Shown: one piece after another, positions 23,958 to 33,218 of the stretch
Position numbering within the stretch: position 1 is the first letter of the stretch
Layout: each line of letters starts with the position of its first letter
From: VXNE01 sp965261535
Lineage (GTDB): Bacteria; Pseudomonadota; Gammaproteobacteria; Pseudomonadales; Azotimanducaceae
Direction: 5' to 3'
Assembly (NCBI GenBank): GCA_965261535.1
Contig: OZ253469.1
Span: forward strand, 2,790,001 to 2,854,000
Length of the DNA stretch: 64,000 bases
Program-made: the position numbers and the translations under genes
Notes under the pieces: generated by a model
Seen by the model: only the letters and a program-made list of their open reading frames with translations
The model's database searches: none
What the model was told of the DNA's origin: nothing

Positions 23958-25355
23958 CTATCCGCCCTTCGCGGCGTACTCCGATGTTTCGTCCAATGCC
24001 TTGCCGAGCTTGTCGAAAAGTTCGTGGACCTGCCCGTCGGTGATGACGAGCGGCGGACAGAAGGCGACCGTGTCGCCGAGACTGCGCACGATGAGCCCGT
24101 GATCGAGCGCCCGCTGCATGCAGTAGGGACCGATCCCCAATCCCGCATCGAAAGGTTGTTTCGTCTCCTTGTCGGCGACGAGTTCGACCGCGCCCATCAG
24201 GCCCTTGCCGCGCGTTTCTCCGACCATCGGGTGTGATCCGAACTGGGCCAACCGCGCCTGGAACGTCTCGCCCACCTTGGCCGCGTGGTCAAAGATCCCG
24301 CGCTCTTCCATGAGTTCCAGGTTGCGCAGCGCGACCGCGGCGCAAACCGGGTGCCCCGAGTAGGTGAAGCCGTGGGCGAAGATGCCCACCTCGTTGCTGG
24401 CCGCGACGAGGGGTTCGTACATGGACTCCGGAATGATGACCGCGGAGATGGGCAGGTACGCCGACGACAGCGCCTTGGCGACGGTCATCGTGTCGGGTCG
24501 GATGCCCATGGTCTGCGCGCCGAACGGGTTGCCCGTGCGGCCGAATCCGCAGATCACTTCGTCGTCTATGAACAGCACGCCGTGTTTTTCGAGCACGGCC
24601 TGGATCTTGTCGTAGTAGCCGTCCGGCGGCACGATCACGCCGGCGACGCCGAGGATCGGCTCGGCGATGAATGCGGCCACGGTTTCCGGGCCTTCCGCCG
24701 CGATGAGGTCGTCGAGCGCTTTCGCGAGGCGCGTGGTGAACGCGTCCTCGGACTCGCCTTCCTGCGCCTGGCGATAGTAGTGCGGGTTGGCGGTGTGCAG
24801 GATTCCCGGTATCGGGAGGTCGAAATGCGCGTGGAATGGCGGCAGCCCCGTCAGGCTGCCGCTGGCGACGGTGAGGCCGTGATAGGCGCCGAGGCGCGAG
24901 ATGATCTTCTTCTTTTCCGGTTTGCCGATGAGGTTGTGGTAGTACCACATCAGCTTGATCTGCGTGTCGTTCGCATCGGAACCGGACAGGCCGAAAAAGA
25001 CGCGTCCCGCGTCGAATGGCATCATCGACTTGAGCTTTTCTGCCAACAGCACGCTCGGTTCGTTGGTCTTCCCTGCGAACAACTGTGAGAACGAGAGTTT
25101 CCTGATCTGCTCCTGCGCGACCCGGGCGAGTTCCTCTTCGCCATACCCGATCGCCGTGCACCAAAGGCCCGCCATTCCTTCCAGGTACTGCTTGCCGTTG
25201 TTGTCCCACAGGTATACGCCCTTGGCTCGGGCATGCACGACCGGACCTTGCGCCTGATGGATGCCGAGGTTTGTGTTGGGATGCAGCAGGTGGTCGAGAT
25301 CCTTCGCCTCGATGGATCCGGGAGGGAACTCGTTGTGCAGGGAAATAGGCTCCAA
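23958..25355 (-). CDS. Class III PLP-dependent aminotransferase
   Basis: This 465-residue fold-type I aminotransferase belongs to the omega-amino-acid/pyruvate branch. Visible motifs are the GSDANDTQIKLMWYY and GAYHGLTVASGSLTGL PLP-phosphate regions, the PLP-ring Asp in FIDDEVICGFGRTG, and the Schiff-base Lys in TVAKALSSAYLPISAVI. It probably transaminates a terminal amine (putrescine, beta-alanine or similar) with pyruvate. The start is TTG at 25355 (MEPISLHNEFPPG). The next in-frame ATG would remove conserved residues. Confidence 0.93.
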   Translation of the reverse strand: MEPISLHNEFPPGSIEAKDLDHLLHPNTNLGIHQAQGPVVHARAKGVYLWDNNGKQYLEGMAGLWCTAIGYGEEELARVAQEQIRKLSFSQLFAGKTNEPSVLLAEKLKSMMPFDAGRVFFGLSGSDANDTQIKLMWYYHNLIGKPEKKKIISRLGAYHGLTVASGSLTGLPPFHAHFDLPIPGILHTANPHYYRQAQEGESEDAFTTRLAKALDDLIAAEGPETVAAFIAEPILGVAGVIVPPDGYYDKIQAVLEKHGVLFIDDEVICGFGRTGNPFGAQTMGIRPDTMTVAKALSSAYLPISAVIIPESMYEPLVAASNEVGIFAHGFTYSGHPVCAAVALRNLELMEERGIFDHAAKVGETFQARLAQFGSHPMVGETRGKGLMGAVELVADKETKQPFDAGLGIGPYCMQRALDHGLIVRSLGDTVAFCPPLVITDGQVHELFDKLGKALDETSEYAAKGG

Positions 25356-25517
25356 TAGAAAGAATCCTTGTTTGTCGCCGGATTGCGTCGCGTCCTACGT
25401 TGCGCGTTGTACCAACTGTTGTGTTTTGCGCATCGAGAGAGCGAGTGTAGCCCTTGCCCGCATATCTCACCAAGGGCCGCGATGATCACGCAGGATTTTG
25501 CCCGCGTGCGCGTACTC

Positions 25518-25556
25518 GGAGCCTTCAGCCGGGGAGCGCGAGGGGGCACCCCCCGA
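25518..25556 (+). repeat. Dispersed palindromic repeat, family A (partial copy)
   Basis: GGAGCCTTCAGCCGGGGAGC followed by GCGAGGGGGCACCCCCC is a copy of the repeat also found at 32614-32763, 46371-46411 and inside the FtsX-like permease (60984-61238). Its core is a GC-rich palindrome. It lies in a gene-poor stretch downstream of the transaminase start. Confidence 0.85.
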
Positions 25557-25696
25557 TGCTCCGACACGTGCGCCAAGGACTGTAGCGTCGCTTCGTCCTT
25601 CTTGTCTTACGATGGAGGGGGAGACCGCATCCCGTTCCAGGGGTTAGTGGCCTCGTTCTTGACCGAAAATGTGCGGAACAGACCCCAAGTGGCTTA

Positions 25697-25915
25697 CTAC
25701 GCAGGAAACTCGGCGTCGCTCGATACAACTTCCGCAACCAGTTCCGGAACCGACTCGTCGTGCGTCACGCGCCATCTGTCCATGATGTTTCTGCCCAACA
25801 GGGACGGTACCCGCATCGCATTGTCTGTCGGATGGTGGATGAGCAGCTCGATGTCGTAGCCATAGACGAGGTGAGCATTGCTATGGGCAAACGCAACCCG
25901 TGCTCGCTCCCTCAA
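25697..25915 (-). pseudogene. Fragment, possibly C-terminal part of a retropepsin-like aspartyl protease
   Basis: The 72-residue frame contains RVPSLLGRNIMDRWRVTHDE, resembling the C-terminal SLLGRDxLxRW block of small bacterial retropepsin-like proteins. No catalytic DTG/DSG is found in frame upstream, so this looks like a remnant. Confidence is low. Confidence 0.35.
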
Positions 25916-26585
25916 CCCTGCGGGTTCTCCGCTAACGCTGCGACCTTGCTTCGCGAGGTGACCGGGCTGCGCGCGCGCCCACCTCGCCCAGGCAACCGAC
26001 GCGTCTCGCGTCGTTCATCCATTGCCTGAAGGAGCAATCCCATGGACCTCGAACGCCTACGCGCTATTTGGTGCGCTACCGTTCCCCCGACTATGTCCGC
26101 CCCGCGGACCCACCGGACACCCTAGCCTATGTACGACTTCCGCGTAGTCGTCGAAATCTCGACCAGCAATCCCTTCTCCAGGGATTCCCGCAGCAGCCAC
26201 CCGAAGCGACTCTCTTCTACCGGCGCTCTACGCGCCGCGGCCGCGGTCGCCGTTATCCTCCAATTCACGACGGGCGGGATCGCTACGGCGATTACGAAGT
26301 CTACGGCCGCGTCGACCTCGACGGCACGGCCCGACCTGGACGACCTTCGCACCCCCCTTTCGTTCGAGATCGGCTGACCGCGGGCGCTAGCCCGCGGACC
26401 CAGGCCTATCCAAAAGTCGACGAGATGGCATTCGCAATGAGAGTATTCACCCTCGTCGACTCGAAATTAGCTGCGATTTTCTCCAATTTGGGCAGGTCTT
26501 GACGCCCAGGAAGGACTTTTGGATGGCCCTGCCCGCGGACCAGCTCGACTCGCGCCCGCCCGCGTTGCGGGATACTATCCTCCGC
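25916..26585. other. Gene-poor stretch
   Basis: No convincing gene was found. Short frames on both strands are low-complexity Arg/Pro-rich shadows. The right end (26499-26585) could be a 29-residue N-terminal extension of the next gene. Confidence 0.6.
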
Positions 26586-26894
26586 ATGGCCGTAACCGCG
26601 ATCGACACCCTCAGGTACGCCCGTCGCCTCAAGGACGCCGGCGTCCCCGCCGCGCAGGCGGAGGCGATGGCCGACGCCATCGGCGCGGAACTCGTCGAAC
26701 AGCTCGCCACCAAGGCTGACCTGGAAGTGACGCGCGTCGCCGTCCAGGGCGACCTCGAGCTGGCGCGCCTCGCCCTGGACGGCAAGATCGACACCGTCCG
26801 GACGGGTCTAGAGGGGAAGATGCTGCTCCTCCAGTGGATGCTCGGATTCGTCCTGGCGGGCCTGGTCGCCCTGCTCTGGCGCGCGTTCGGTTAA
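26586..26894 (+). CDS. DUF1640-like coiled-coil membrane protein
   Basis: The 102-residue product has the start MAVTAIDTLRYARRLKDAGV and the block AAQAEAMADAIGAELVEQL, resembling DUF1640/CCDC90 proteins, followed by a heptad-rich coiled coil and a C-terminal membrane helix (LLLQWMLGFVLAGLVALLW). Such proteins are often found next to mobile DNA. The frame is open back to 26499, giving a 131-residue alternative (MTPRKDFWMALP). Function is unknown. Confidence 0.65.
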   Translation: MAVTAIDTLRYARRLKDAGVPAAQAEAMADAIGAELVEQLATKADLEVTRVAVQGDLELARLALDGKIDTVRTGLEGKMLLLQWMLGFVLAGLVALLWRAFG

Positions 26895-26907
26895 TCCCCG
26901 CGGGGCT

Positions 26908-27099
26908 TTACCTGAGCAGCGAATCCAGGTCATCTTCCGCTGCCTTCACTTCGCCAGAGCACACACCAACCCACTTCTGCGCGTATTTGTCCAGGAGTTG
27001 CCGATCATTCGACAGCAGATCGGAGGAATGGGCGAAGTCAAGCAACCTCTTGGCAACATCCTCTGGGGGCGCGCCAAGCCAATCACGGCTTACATTCAT
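26908..27099 (-). CDS. Small DUF5678-like protein
   Basis: The 63-residue frame ends QLLDKYAQKWVGVCSGEVKA with AEDDLDSLL, matching the YxxKWVxVxxGxV...DDLxxLL pattern of DUF5678-like proteins, which often accompany retropepsin-like or toxin-antitoxin-like genes. The frame is open further upstream into the SDR 3' end (residues like LDHEPWCAVEVCPRPND), so the start is uncertain. Confidence 0.5.
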   Translation of the reverse strand: MNVSRDWLGAPPEDVAKRLLDFAHSSDLLSNDRQLLDKYAQKWVGVCSGEVKAAEDDLDSLLR

Positions 27100-27218
27100 G
27101 TCATTTGGCCGTGGACAGACTTCAACGGCACACCAAGGTTCATGATCCAGCGTTATCTCCTCTGAAGCACCCTTAAACGCGGCAGACAGTTGTACGAGGA
27201 TCCCGGGCGCACACCGGA

Positions 27219-28031
27219 TTAGACCAACTCGGCCGGCTCGAGTTTGAATTCTTCAATCACCTGGTCTGCGTAGTCGATACGTCCGGTGATCTCGGCGGGG
27301 TCGCCGTGGCATAGGCGCAGGCACGCCTCGGCCATATGTTCCACCGGAGTCACGCGGCTCCGGTTCGTGTCATTGATGAGCTTGTGGTGCACGACGCCGG
27401 GCGTGGCGACGAGGCCGGGCGATATCACGTTCACGCCGATGCCCTTGCCGTGGACTTCCTGCGCCAGGCCGGTGGTGAATCGCTCCAGCGCCGCCTTGCA
27501 CATCCCGTAGACGGTGCCGCCGCGTCCGCCGCCGGCCTTCGCGTCGGGATGAATGGCGGCGTGTGAAGAGATGTTCAGAATCCACCCTCTGCCGCGCTCG
27601 ATCATGCCCGGGAGGATCATCTGCGCGAGTTCGAATGCCGCGTAGACCTGGACATCCATCATGGTGCGATAGCGTTTTTCCGTGAAATCGACGACGGGCA
27701 GGAACCAGGTGACCGCGGCGTTGTTGACGAGGATGTCCACGGGACCGAACAGTCGCTCGGCTTCCTCGATGAGATTGCGGCGGTCGTCGACGTCCGCCAG
27801 GTTGCAGCGCACCGCGGCTGCTTCGCCGCCGGCATCCAGGATCTCCTGCGCGCATTGCTTGATGGTTCCGGGCAGGAAGTGATCCGACGCCTCGACGGTG
27901 CGAGCGGAGACGATGACTTTCGCTCCCTCCATAGCCATGCGCTTGGCGATCGCCTCGCCGATACCGCGGCTGGCACCCGTGACTACCCCGACCTGACCTG
28001 CAAGAACGCCGTCCCTATTGACTGCAGCCAT
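27219..28031 (-). CDS. Short-chain dehydrogenase/reductase
   Basis: This 270-residue classical SDR has the nucleotide-binding TGASRGIGEAIAKRM, NNAAVTW, the catalytic Ser region NISSHAA and YGMCKAALERF with the Tyr-x3-Lys pair. The C-terminus includes NVISPGLVATPGV. The start MAAVNRDGVLAG (28031) is preferred over 28070, which adds 13 residues. Substrate is unknown. It is followed upstream, with a 50-bp gap, by alr on the same strand. Confidence 0.92.
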   Translation of the reverse strand: MAAVNRDGVLAGQVGVVTGASRGIGEAIAKRMAMEGAKVIVSARTVEASDHFLPGTIKQCAQEILDAGGEAAAVRCNLADVDDRRNLIEEAERLFGPVDILVNNAAVTWFLPVVDFTEKRYRTMMDVQVYAAFELAQMILPGMIERGRGWILNISSHAAIHPDAKAGGGRGGTVYGMCKAALERFTTGLAQEVHGKGIGVNVISPGLVATPGVVHHKLINDTNRSRVTPVEHMAEACLRLCHGDPAEITGRIDYADQVIEEFKLEPAELV

Positions 28032-28081
28032 GACGATCCCTTTCCCCGTCCAAACTTGTGCGCGGATCATATCGCGCGCGG

Positions 28082-29083
28082 TCAGGGCACGTATATCCGC
28101 GAGACTCTGTTACCGATGCCGGTCAGGATTTCGTAGCTGATGGTGCCCGCCCAGGCGGCGACTTCGTCGATACCTACGCTGGTTCCGAAGAATTCAATCC
28201 AGTCACCGGGTTGCAGGGACGGCAGGTCGGTTACGTCCACCAGTGTCAGATCCATCGACACGCGCCCGATGATCGGCGCCCTGATCGTCTTGAAGGCGGC
28301 CTGTCCCCGATTTGACAGTGCGCGCGGCACACCGTCCGCATAGCCTATACCGGCCACGGCGATCAACGTGTCGCGCTGGGTCACATGGGTCGCGCCGTAG
28401 CCGACCGGTACGCCCGCCGGCGTCTTTCTCACCTGCAGGACCTCGCCTTCGAGTGTCGCGACGCAGCACATCGGATTCTCTTGGGCCGTGTCGGGATTAC
28501 CGCCGTAAAGGCCAATTCCGGGACGCCCGATGCCCTCCACTCCGGTCAGAATCGCGGCCGAGTTGGCGATACTTCGGGGCACGCCCGGAAATCGAACGGC
28601 GCACGCCTCGAAACGCGCAAGCTGCTGGGCGTTGAGAGGATGATCCGGTGCGTCCGCGCAGGCGAGGTGTGTCATCAGAAGCCTGATTTCGGTACCCGTC
28701 GGTATCCTCTCGGCATCGAAATCGTCGAATCCCAACCGCCGCATGCCGGTATCCACCTGCAAGGCTATCGGCCCGGCCCGCATCTGGTCCGCGTGGTTCA
28801 CCACCGGAATCAGGTCCTCTCCTTCGACGACGCCGGAGAGCACGAATATGTCGAAGGTTTCGGTGTCCGGCAAAATGCGCCGCAGTTCGCGTCCCTCCGC
28901 GTCGGTCGCGACGAAGAACTGTCGACATCCCTCGGCGGCCAGGCGTCCCGCCACGGGCGCCACGCCAAGACCATATGCGTTCGCTTTCACGACGGCGGCC
29001 GAACCTCCGGAGGCGCAGTCGCGAAACTTGCGGTAGTTCGCCGCAAGGGCGTCGAGGTCCACGGTTAGCCGAGCATGGGTCAT
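28082..29083 (-). CDS. alr: Alanine racemase
   Basis: This PLP enzyme interconverts L- and D-alanine for peptidoglycan. The 333-residue protein (slightly short for the family) has the PLP Lys in VVKANAYGLG near residue 33, VDTGMRRLGFDD, the Arg/His region MTHLACAD, the R-G-GLYGG block (GRPGIGLYGG) and the second catalytic base Tyr in GIGYADGVPRALSN. The C-terminal beta domain contains GRVSMDLTLVDV. All catalytic residues appear intact. Confidence 0.94.
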   Translation of the reverse strand: MTHARLTVDLDALAANYRKFRDCASGGSAAVVKANAYGLGVAPVAGRLAAEGCRQFFVATDAEGRELRRILPDTETFDIFVLSGVVEGEDLIPVVNHADQMRAGPIALQVDTGMRRLGFDDFDAERIPTGTEIRLLMTHLACADAPDHPLNAQQLARFEACAVRFPGVPRSIANSAAILTGVEGIGRPGIGLYGGNPDTAQENPMCCVATLEGEVLQVRKTPAGVPVGYGATHVTQRDTLIAVAGIGYADGVPRALSNRGQAAFKTIRAPIIGRVSMDLTLVDVTDLPSLQPGDWIEFFGTSVGIDEVAAWAGTISYEILTGIGNRVSRIYVP

Positions 29084-29168
29084 CCGCTGTCAGCCATGAG
29101 CAGTTGTGCAAAAAGCGCCGCATTGAACATACACGAAGCCCCGGCGGAACGGGTATATTGGCCGGAGG

Positions 29169-30104
29169 ATGGCTACGGTTAGGCATGGGCATGGAAGGCG
29201 TTTCGCGGGTTTCGCATTTGCGGCGGCCTGCACGCTTGGCCATGCCGAACTGATGGAACAAGTCGAACATCGCTACGCCGACAACGCCGGCGTCAAGATC
29301 CACTACGTCGTGGCGGGAGCGGGACCTCTCGTGGTCATGGTCCACGGCTTTCCCGACTTCTGGTATTCGTGGCGCAATCAGATAGCGGCGCTCGAAGACA
29401 CCTATCGGATCGCCGCGGTGGACCTGCGCGGGTACAACAGGAGCGACAAACCCGAGGGCGTGGAGAACTATGCCATGCCTTTGCTGGTCGCGGACATCGC
29501 CGCGGTGATTGCGGCGGAAGACGAAGCTTCCGCGGTCGTCGCTGGCCACGACTGGGGCGGGGCCATCGCCTGGAGCATCGCCATGTCGCGCCCCGAACTG
29601 GTGTCCGCGCTGGTGATCCTGAACTTGCCCCATCCAGCGGGCCTGAGACGGGAGTTGGCGACGAACCCGGATCAGCAACGGAACAGCGCGTACGCGTATG
29701 CGTTTCAGGAGCCGGATGCCCACCGCAACTTGACGGCGCAAAATCTGGCCGGCTGGGTGACGGATGAATCGGCCCGAGGGCGATACGTGGACGCGTTCGA
29801 ACGATCCGATTTCGAAGCCATGCTGAACTACTACAAGGCGAACTTTCCGTCCGTTCCGCGAACCGATGATACGGATGCGTCTCCGGATACGGACGCGTTT
29901 CCGAAGGTGCAATGTCCGGTGCTGATGTTTCACGGTCTCGATGACCAGGCCTTGCTGCCCGGCGCCCTGAACGGAACTTGGCAGTGGCTGGAAAGCGACC
30001 TGACCCTGGTGACGATTCCGGGCGCGGGCCACTTCGTGCAGCAGGACGCCAGCGAAGTCGTGTCCGCCACGATGCGCGACTGGCTTGGGCGACGCGTTCG
30101 CTAA
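29169..30104 (+). CDS. Alpha/beta hydrolase, epoxide hydrolase-like
   Basis: This alpha/beta hydrolase has the oxyanion motif HGFPDFWYSWRNQI and a nucleophile elbow GHDWGGAIAW with Asp. This points to epoxide hydrolase or dehalogenase chemistry rather than a Ser esterase. The acid (GLDDQALL) and catalytic His (GAGHFVQQD) follow at expected places. The full ORF is 311 residues and its first 27 look like a weak signal peptide ending GHA. A start at ATG 29253 (MEQVEHRYADNAG) would give a 283-residue cytoplasmic enzyme of normal length and is equally plausible. Confidence 0.88.
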   Translation: MATVRHGHGRRFAGFAFAAACTLGHAELMEQVEHRYADNAGVKIHYVVAGAGPLVVMVHGFPDFWYSWRNQIAALEDTYRIAAVDLRGYNRSDKPEGVENYAMPLLVADIAAVIAAEDEASAVVAGHDWGGAIAWSIAMSRPELVSALVILNLPHPAGLRRELATNPDQQRNSAYAYAFQEPDAHRNLTAQNLAGWVTDESARGRYVDAFERSDFEAMLNYYKANFPSVPRTDDTDASPDTDAFPKVQCPVLMFHGLDDQALLPGALNGTWQWLESDLTLVTIPGAGHFVQQDASEVVSATMRDWLGRRVR

Positions 30105-30297
30105 CGCCACAAACAGTCATGGTCGGCATGGCGACCGCCCCGAAGTCATGAAGTGACCCAGGCGGTTGCGTTTCAACTCGGCGCGCTACAAGGCGAGTAG
30201 CCGGTATGTGCCACTCGGCGTCGATCCTCGACGACTCTTACCTGCGTTCCGATGGCATTGTCGTGGGCCATGGCTTGCATGAAATGTGAATACTGGC

Positions 30298-30582
30298 TCA
30301 CCCGCTTGCGAGTCCGAATCGCTCCAATAGATCTGTCATATCCAGTGTTTCGCCATCGCCGGCGGCGGCCCGCTGGCTCGCCTCGAGCAAGCGTTTCGCG
30401 TTGTTCGGCGAGAGCAGGAGATAGGCGGTCTCAATCCAGCCGGCCAGTTCGGCGGCGGCGATCAATGCTACGGTTTCCTTGCCGCGACGCCGGATCAGCA
30501 CTGGTTCGCGGGTATCGGTAACCTGATCCATGAGTGTCGCTAGCTGTTCCCGGGCTCGCGTGTAGTTGGTCTCGTGAATCAC
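30298..30582 (-). CDS. Phd/YefM-family antitoxin-like protein
   Basis: The 94-residue product begins MIHETNYTRAREQLATLMDQ and continues VTDTREPVLIRRRGKETVAL, the typical Phd/YefM DNA-binding fold with a C-terminal disordered toxin-binding part. No RelE/YoeB/Doc-type toxin gene lies downstream; only about 190 bp separates it from the convergent hydrolase. It appears solitary: a leftover, a stand-alone repressor, or a pair with a remote toxin. Confidence 0.85.
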   Translation of the reverse strand: MIHETNYTRAREQLATLMDQVTDTREPVLIRRRGKETVALIAAAELAGWIETAYLLLSPNNAKRLLEASQRAAAGDGETLDMTDLLERFGLASG

Positions 30583-30815
30583 GTGATGTGCGCCTCGTTA
30601 CGTACAGTAGTAGTGTACAGGCTAGCGATTGCTCGTCAAACGGCCAAGTCCGCCAAGCAACGCGCGTGCCGCCGTCCAGCCTGGCCGTCACCAGCTCAGC
30701 GAGCGCACGAGCCTCTGGGGCGTGCTCGGGTATCCGGAGGGGTGATACCTCGGCGTCCGTGGTTTTGTTTTGTCGGCGGATGCCGACACTTGGGGCTGCG
30801 GCCGGTGCGCCCGTT

Positions 30816-32420
30816 CTATGCGGGGTCGACAAGGACCCCGGGATTGAGTATCCCGTTGGGGTCCAGACGGCTCTTGACCGCCTTCAGCGCCTCGCCGAAG
30901 AGTTCCGGACGCTGTCGATCCCAGGCTGGTCGGTGCATTCGGCCAACGGCGTGGTGGTGCGTTACCGTGCCGCCCGCGTCGACCACCGCGGCCATCGCCT
31001 CGTCCTTGATGGTTCGCCACTGCTCGGCTTCCGCACCGAGGCGCGCCGCGCCGTTGAACGTGTAGTAGGGCGCCGGACCATCCGGGTAGACGTGGGTGAA
31101 ACGGCAGGACAGGAACGCGCCGTCGCCCAGCACATCGTCGAGCACCCGTCGTACGCGCGCGCGGACCACCGCGTCGAATTGCTTCCAGCGGTCCCAGGTG
31201 ATCGCTGTCTCGAAGGTGTCGGACAACACGCCGAGACCGTTCGTCAGGCCGGCGTTGACGTCGATAAACGCGTTGCGCCACGCGCCGACGGACCCGCCCC
31301 GGCGGTCGCCCCGGTTGTCGCCATCGTCGATGATCAGGTCGTCAGCGTGACCGCCGTGATCCCGGGCTATCGCGACGGCGCTTTTCAGATGCTCGCCCTG
31401 GGGAATATCGGCCGACTCGAAGCCGATAATCAGAAGCGCGCTAGCACCATCGAGGCCGGCTTTGGCGCCTGCCTCGGCCGGATCGAGGATACGCAGGTTC
31501 GCTGGCCAGAGTTTCGCCTGGACGATGGCGCGAACCGCTTCGCAGCCCGAGTGCCAATCCTTGAATAGCACGCCGGCGTTCGCCCTGTATCTGGGCCGTT
31601 TCTGCAGGCGCAGCCAGCACTCGCTGATGATTCCCAGGGCACCTTCGGAGCCGATTACCAGCCGGTCCGGGCTCGGTCCCGCGCCACTGCCGGGCAAACG
31701 ACGTGTTTCCATCCATCCCGCGGGGGTAAGCATGCGCGTGGATTCGACGAAGTCGTCGATATGCGTGTGGTTCGTGGCATAGTGGCCACCGGAACGGGTC
31801 GCGACCCATCCTCCCACGGTGGACCAGGGAAAGCTTTGCGGAAAGTGCCGCAGCGTCAGGCCCCGGGGGCGGAGCGCCGCTTCGAGATCCGGGCCGAGAA
31901 TTCCTGCCTGGAATCTTCCCGCGCGGGAAACCTCGTCGATTTCAAGCACGGCGTTCAGGTTGTCGACATCGATGGTGACGGCGCCGTTGGCGCCGTCCGG
32001 CACATTGACGCCCCACACCACGGAAGTACCGCCACCGTAGGGGATCGCCGCATAGCGATTCGCGTCGCACCATTCGAGCGCGGATTCGAGTTCACCTTCC
32101 GTGCGTGGATGGGCTACCGCGTCAGGCGGGTTCTTGAATACCCCTCGAAGGGCCGAGAGGAGTTCCGTGCTGTGTCCGCCGTAGGTGTGGGTCAGTCTGT
32201 CCGCCCGGTCGGCGCGGACGAAACCGGACAACTGCGGGGGGATTTCGATACGGCTCGGCCGCAGAGCGATGTCTTTGATTGCCGGAACGCGCGGGACACG
32301 CACTTCCCGACCGAGTCGGACGGAAACCTGTTGCGCGGCCTGCTTGCGTTGCGCTTGGGTCGGTTCATCCGACACGTATCCCCAGGTCCAGAAACTGCGG
32401 CGTTCTTCTCTTGCGGCCAT
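30816..32420 (-). CDS. FAD-binding oxidoreductase, alkyl-DHAP synthase-like
   Basis: This 534-residue protein belongs to the FAD-linked oxidase (VAO/PCMH) family. The PP-loop is PYGGGTSVVWGVN, with more FAD-site sequence in WSTVGGWVATRSGGHYATNH and GSEGALGIISECWLRL. The C-terminal THHHAVGRMHRPAW motif is the His-rich signature of alkyldihydroxyacetonephosphate synthase. It may therefore take part in ether-lipid synthesis or in D-2-hydroxyacid/lactate-like oxidation; the AGPS-type His motif favours the former. The start MAAREERRSFWTWGY (32420) is preferred to 32486. Confidence 0.9.
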   Translation of the reverse strand: MAAREERRSFWTWGYVSDEPTQAQRKQAAQQVSVRLGREVRVPRVPAIKDIALRPSRIEIPPQLSGFVRADRADRLTHTYGGHSTELLSALRGVFKNPPDAVAHPRTEGELESALEWCDANRYAAIPYGGGTSVVWGVNVPDGANGAVTIDVDNLNAVLEIDEVSRAGRFQAGILGPDLEAALRPRGLTLRHFPQSFPWSTVGGWVATRSGGHYATNHTHIDDFVESTRMLTPAGWMETRRLPGSGAGPSPDRLVIGSEGALGIISECWLRLQKRPRYRANAGVLFKDWHSGCEAVRAIVQAKLWPANLRILDPAEAGAKAGLDGASALLIIGFESADIPQGEHLKSAVAIARDHGGHADDLIIDDGDNRGDRRGGSVGAWRNAFIDVNAGLTNGLGVLSDTFETAITWDRWKQFDAVVRARVRRVLDDVLGDGAFLSCRFTHVYPDGPAPYYTFNGAARLGAEAEQWRTIKDEAMAAVVDAGGTVTHHHAVGRMHRPAWDRQRPELFGEALKAVKSRLDPNGILNPGVLVDPA

Positions 32421-32613
32421 TCTGCTCCTCTCGCTCAATGGGTCGCGTCGCTCGGGATCCCGTAGGCGCCGTGGCGCCCGCGTCACTATGACATAATCTC
32501 AAACCCGTCCCTCGACGCGATTCGGAAGGAGTTTGGCCTGATGCGCAAGCGCCAGGGCCGATGGACCTTGCGGACCGGCTCGGAGAGCAACATGGCCGAA
32601 ACTGCAGGCGGAC

Positions 32614-32763
32614 GTGCCCCGCAGCCAGCGCCTTCGGCTCCGGTTTATTTCTTGCGAGGGGTGCCACCTCGCGCTCCCCGGCTGAGGGTTCCGGCCCCGC
32701 CCAACTCGTCGTCCAAGGAACAATCGCCCCCGGTCGCTGGCGCTCTCCGGAGGCGTTTGTTCC
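32614..32763 (-). repeat. Dispersed repeat, family A (about 150 bp copy)
   Basis: The reverse complement starts GGAACAAACGC and runs through a CGACCGGGGGCGATTGTTCC block, AGCCGGGGAGCGCGAG, the palindromic core and AGCCGAAGGCGCTGGCTGCG. It matches the element inside the FtsX-like permease over its whole length. It fills most of the spacer between the AGPS-like gene and the thioesterase; the rest of 32421-32798 holds nothing recognisable. Confidence 0.9.
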
Positions 32764-32798
32764 ATGCAAGTGGCCGCAGGGTCGCCGGACGCTGACGC

Positions 32799-33206
32799 AT
32801 GTCGCTCTGTCGAGTGCGCCGCATAGCGCAGGAAAGCTTTGCCGAGATGCTCGGCGTCGAAATCCTGGAGCAGGCCGAGGACCGCGTCGTGGCGCGGCTC
32901 CCGTATCGAAGACAGTTGGGTGTCGGTCGCATCCACGGGGGCGCCATCAGCGGGCTGGTCGACATCGCCGCCACGGCGGCGTTCTGGTCGCATCGGGACC
33001 TGCCTTCGAATGCGCGCGGCGCGACGATCGGTTTCACCATCAATTTCCTGCGCGTGGCTTTAGAGACGGACTTGGCCGCAACCGCGACAGTGCGGCGGCG
33101 GGGCGGGACCATTTGCGTTGGCGATGTGTCGGTCGTCGGACAGGACGGCCACGAGGTGGCCACGGCAGTCGTGACCTACAAGCTCGACCGGTCGAATCGG
33201 GACTGA
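32799..33206 (+). CDS. PaaI-family hotdog thioesterase
   Basis: This 135-residue single hotdog-fold protein has the catalytic signature GRIHGGAISGLVDIAATAAF, with His-Gly-Gly and the Asp used in acyl-CoA hydrolysis. NFLRVALETDLAATATVRRR and VTYKLDR strands complete the fold. Such enzymes hydrolyse aromatic or short acyl-CoA thioesters. The start is ATG 32799, immediately after the repeat element, so its promoter may lie in or beyond that repeat. Confidence 0.9.
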   Translation: MSLCRVRRIAQESFAEMLGVEILEQAEDRVVARLPYRRQLGVGRIHGGAISGLVDIAATAAFWSHRDLPSNARGATIGFTINFLRVALETDLAATATVRRRGGTICVGDVSVVGQDGHEVATAVVTYKLDRSNRD

Positions 33207-33218
33207 TCGTTAGTGAGC

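Noticed and set aside
30174..30301. 42-codon GTG frame overlapping the Phd-type antitoxin stop, as a possible toxin
   Set aside because: Too short and without any RelE, YoeB, Doc or other toxin pattern.
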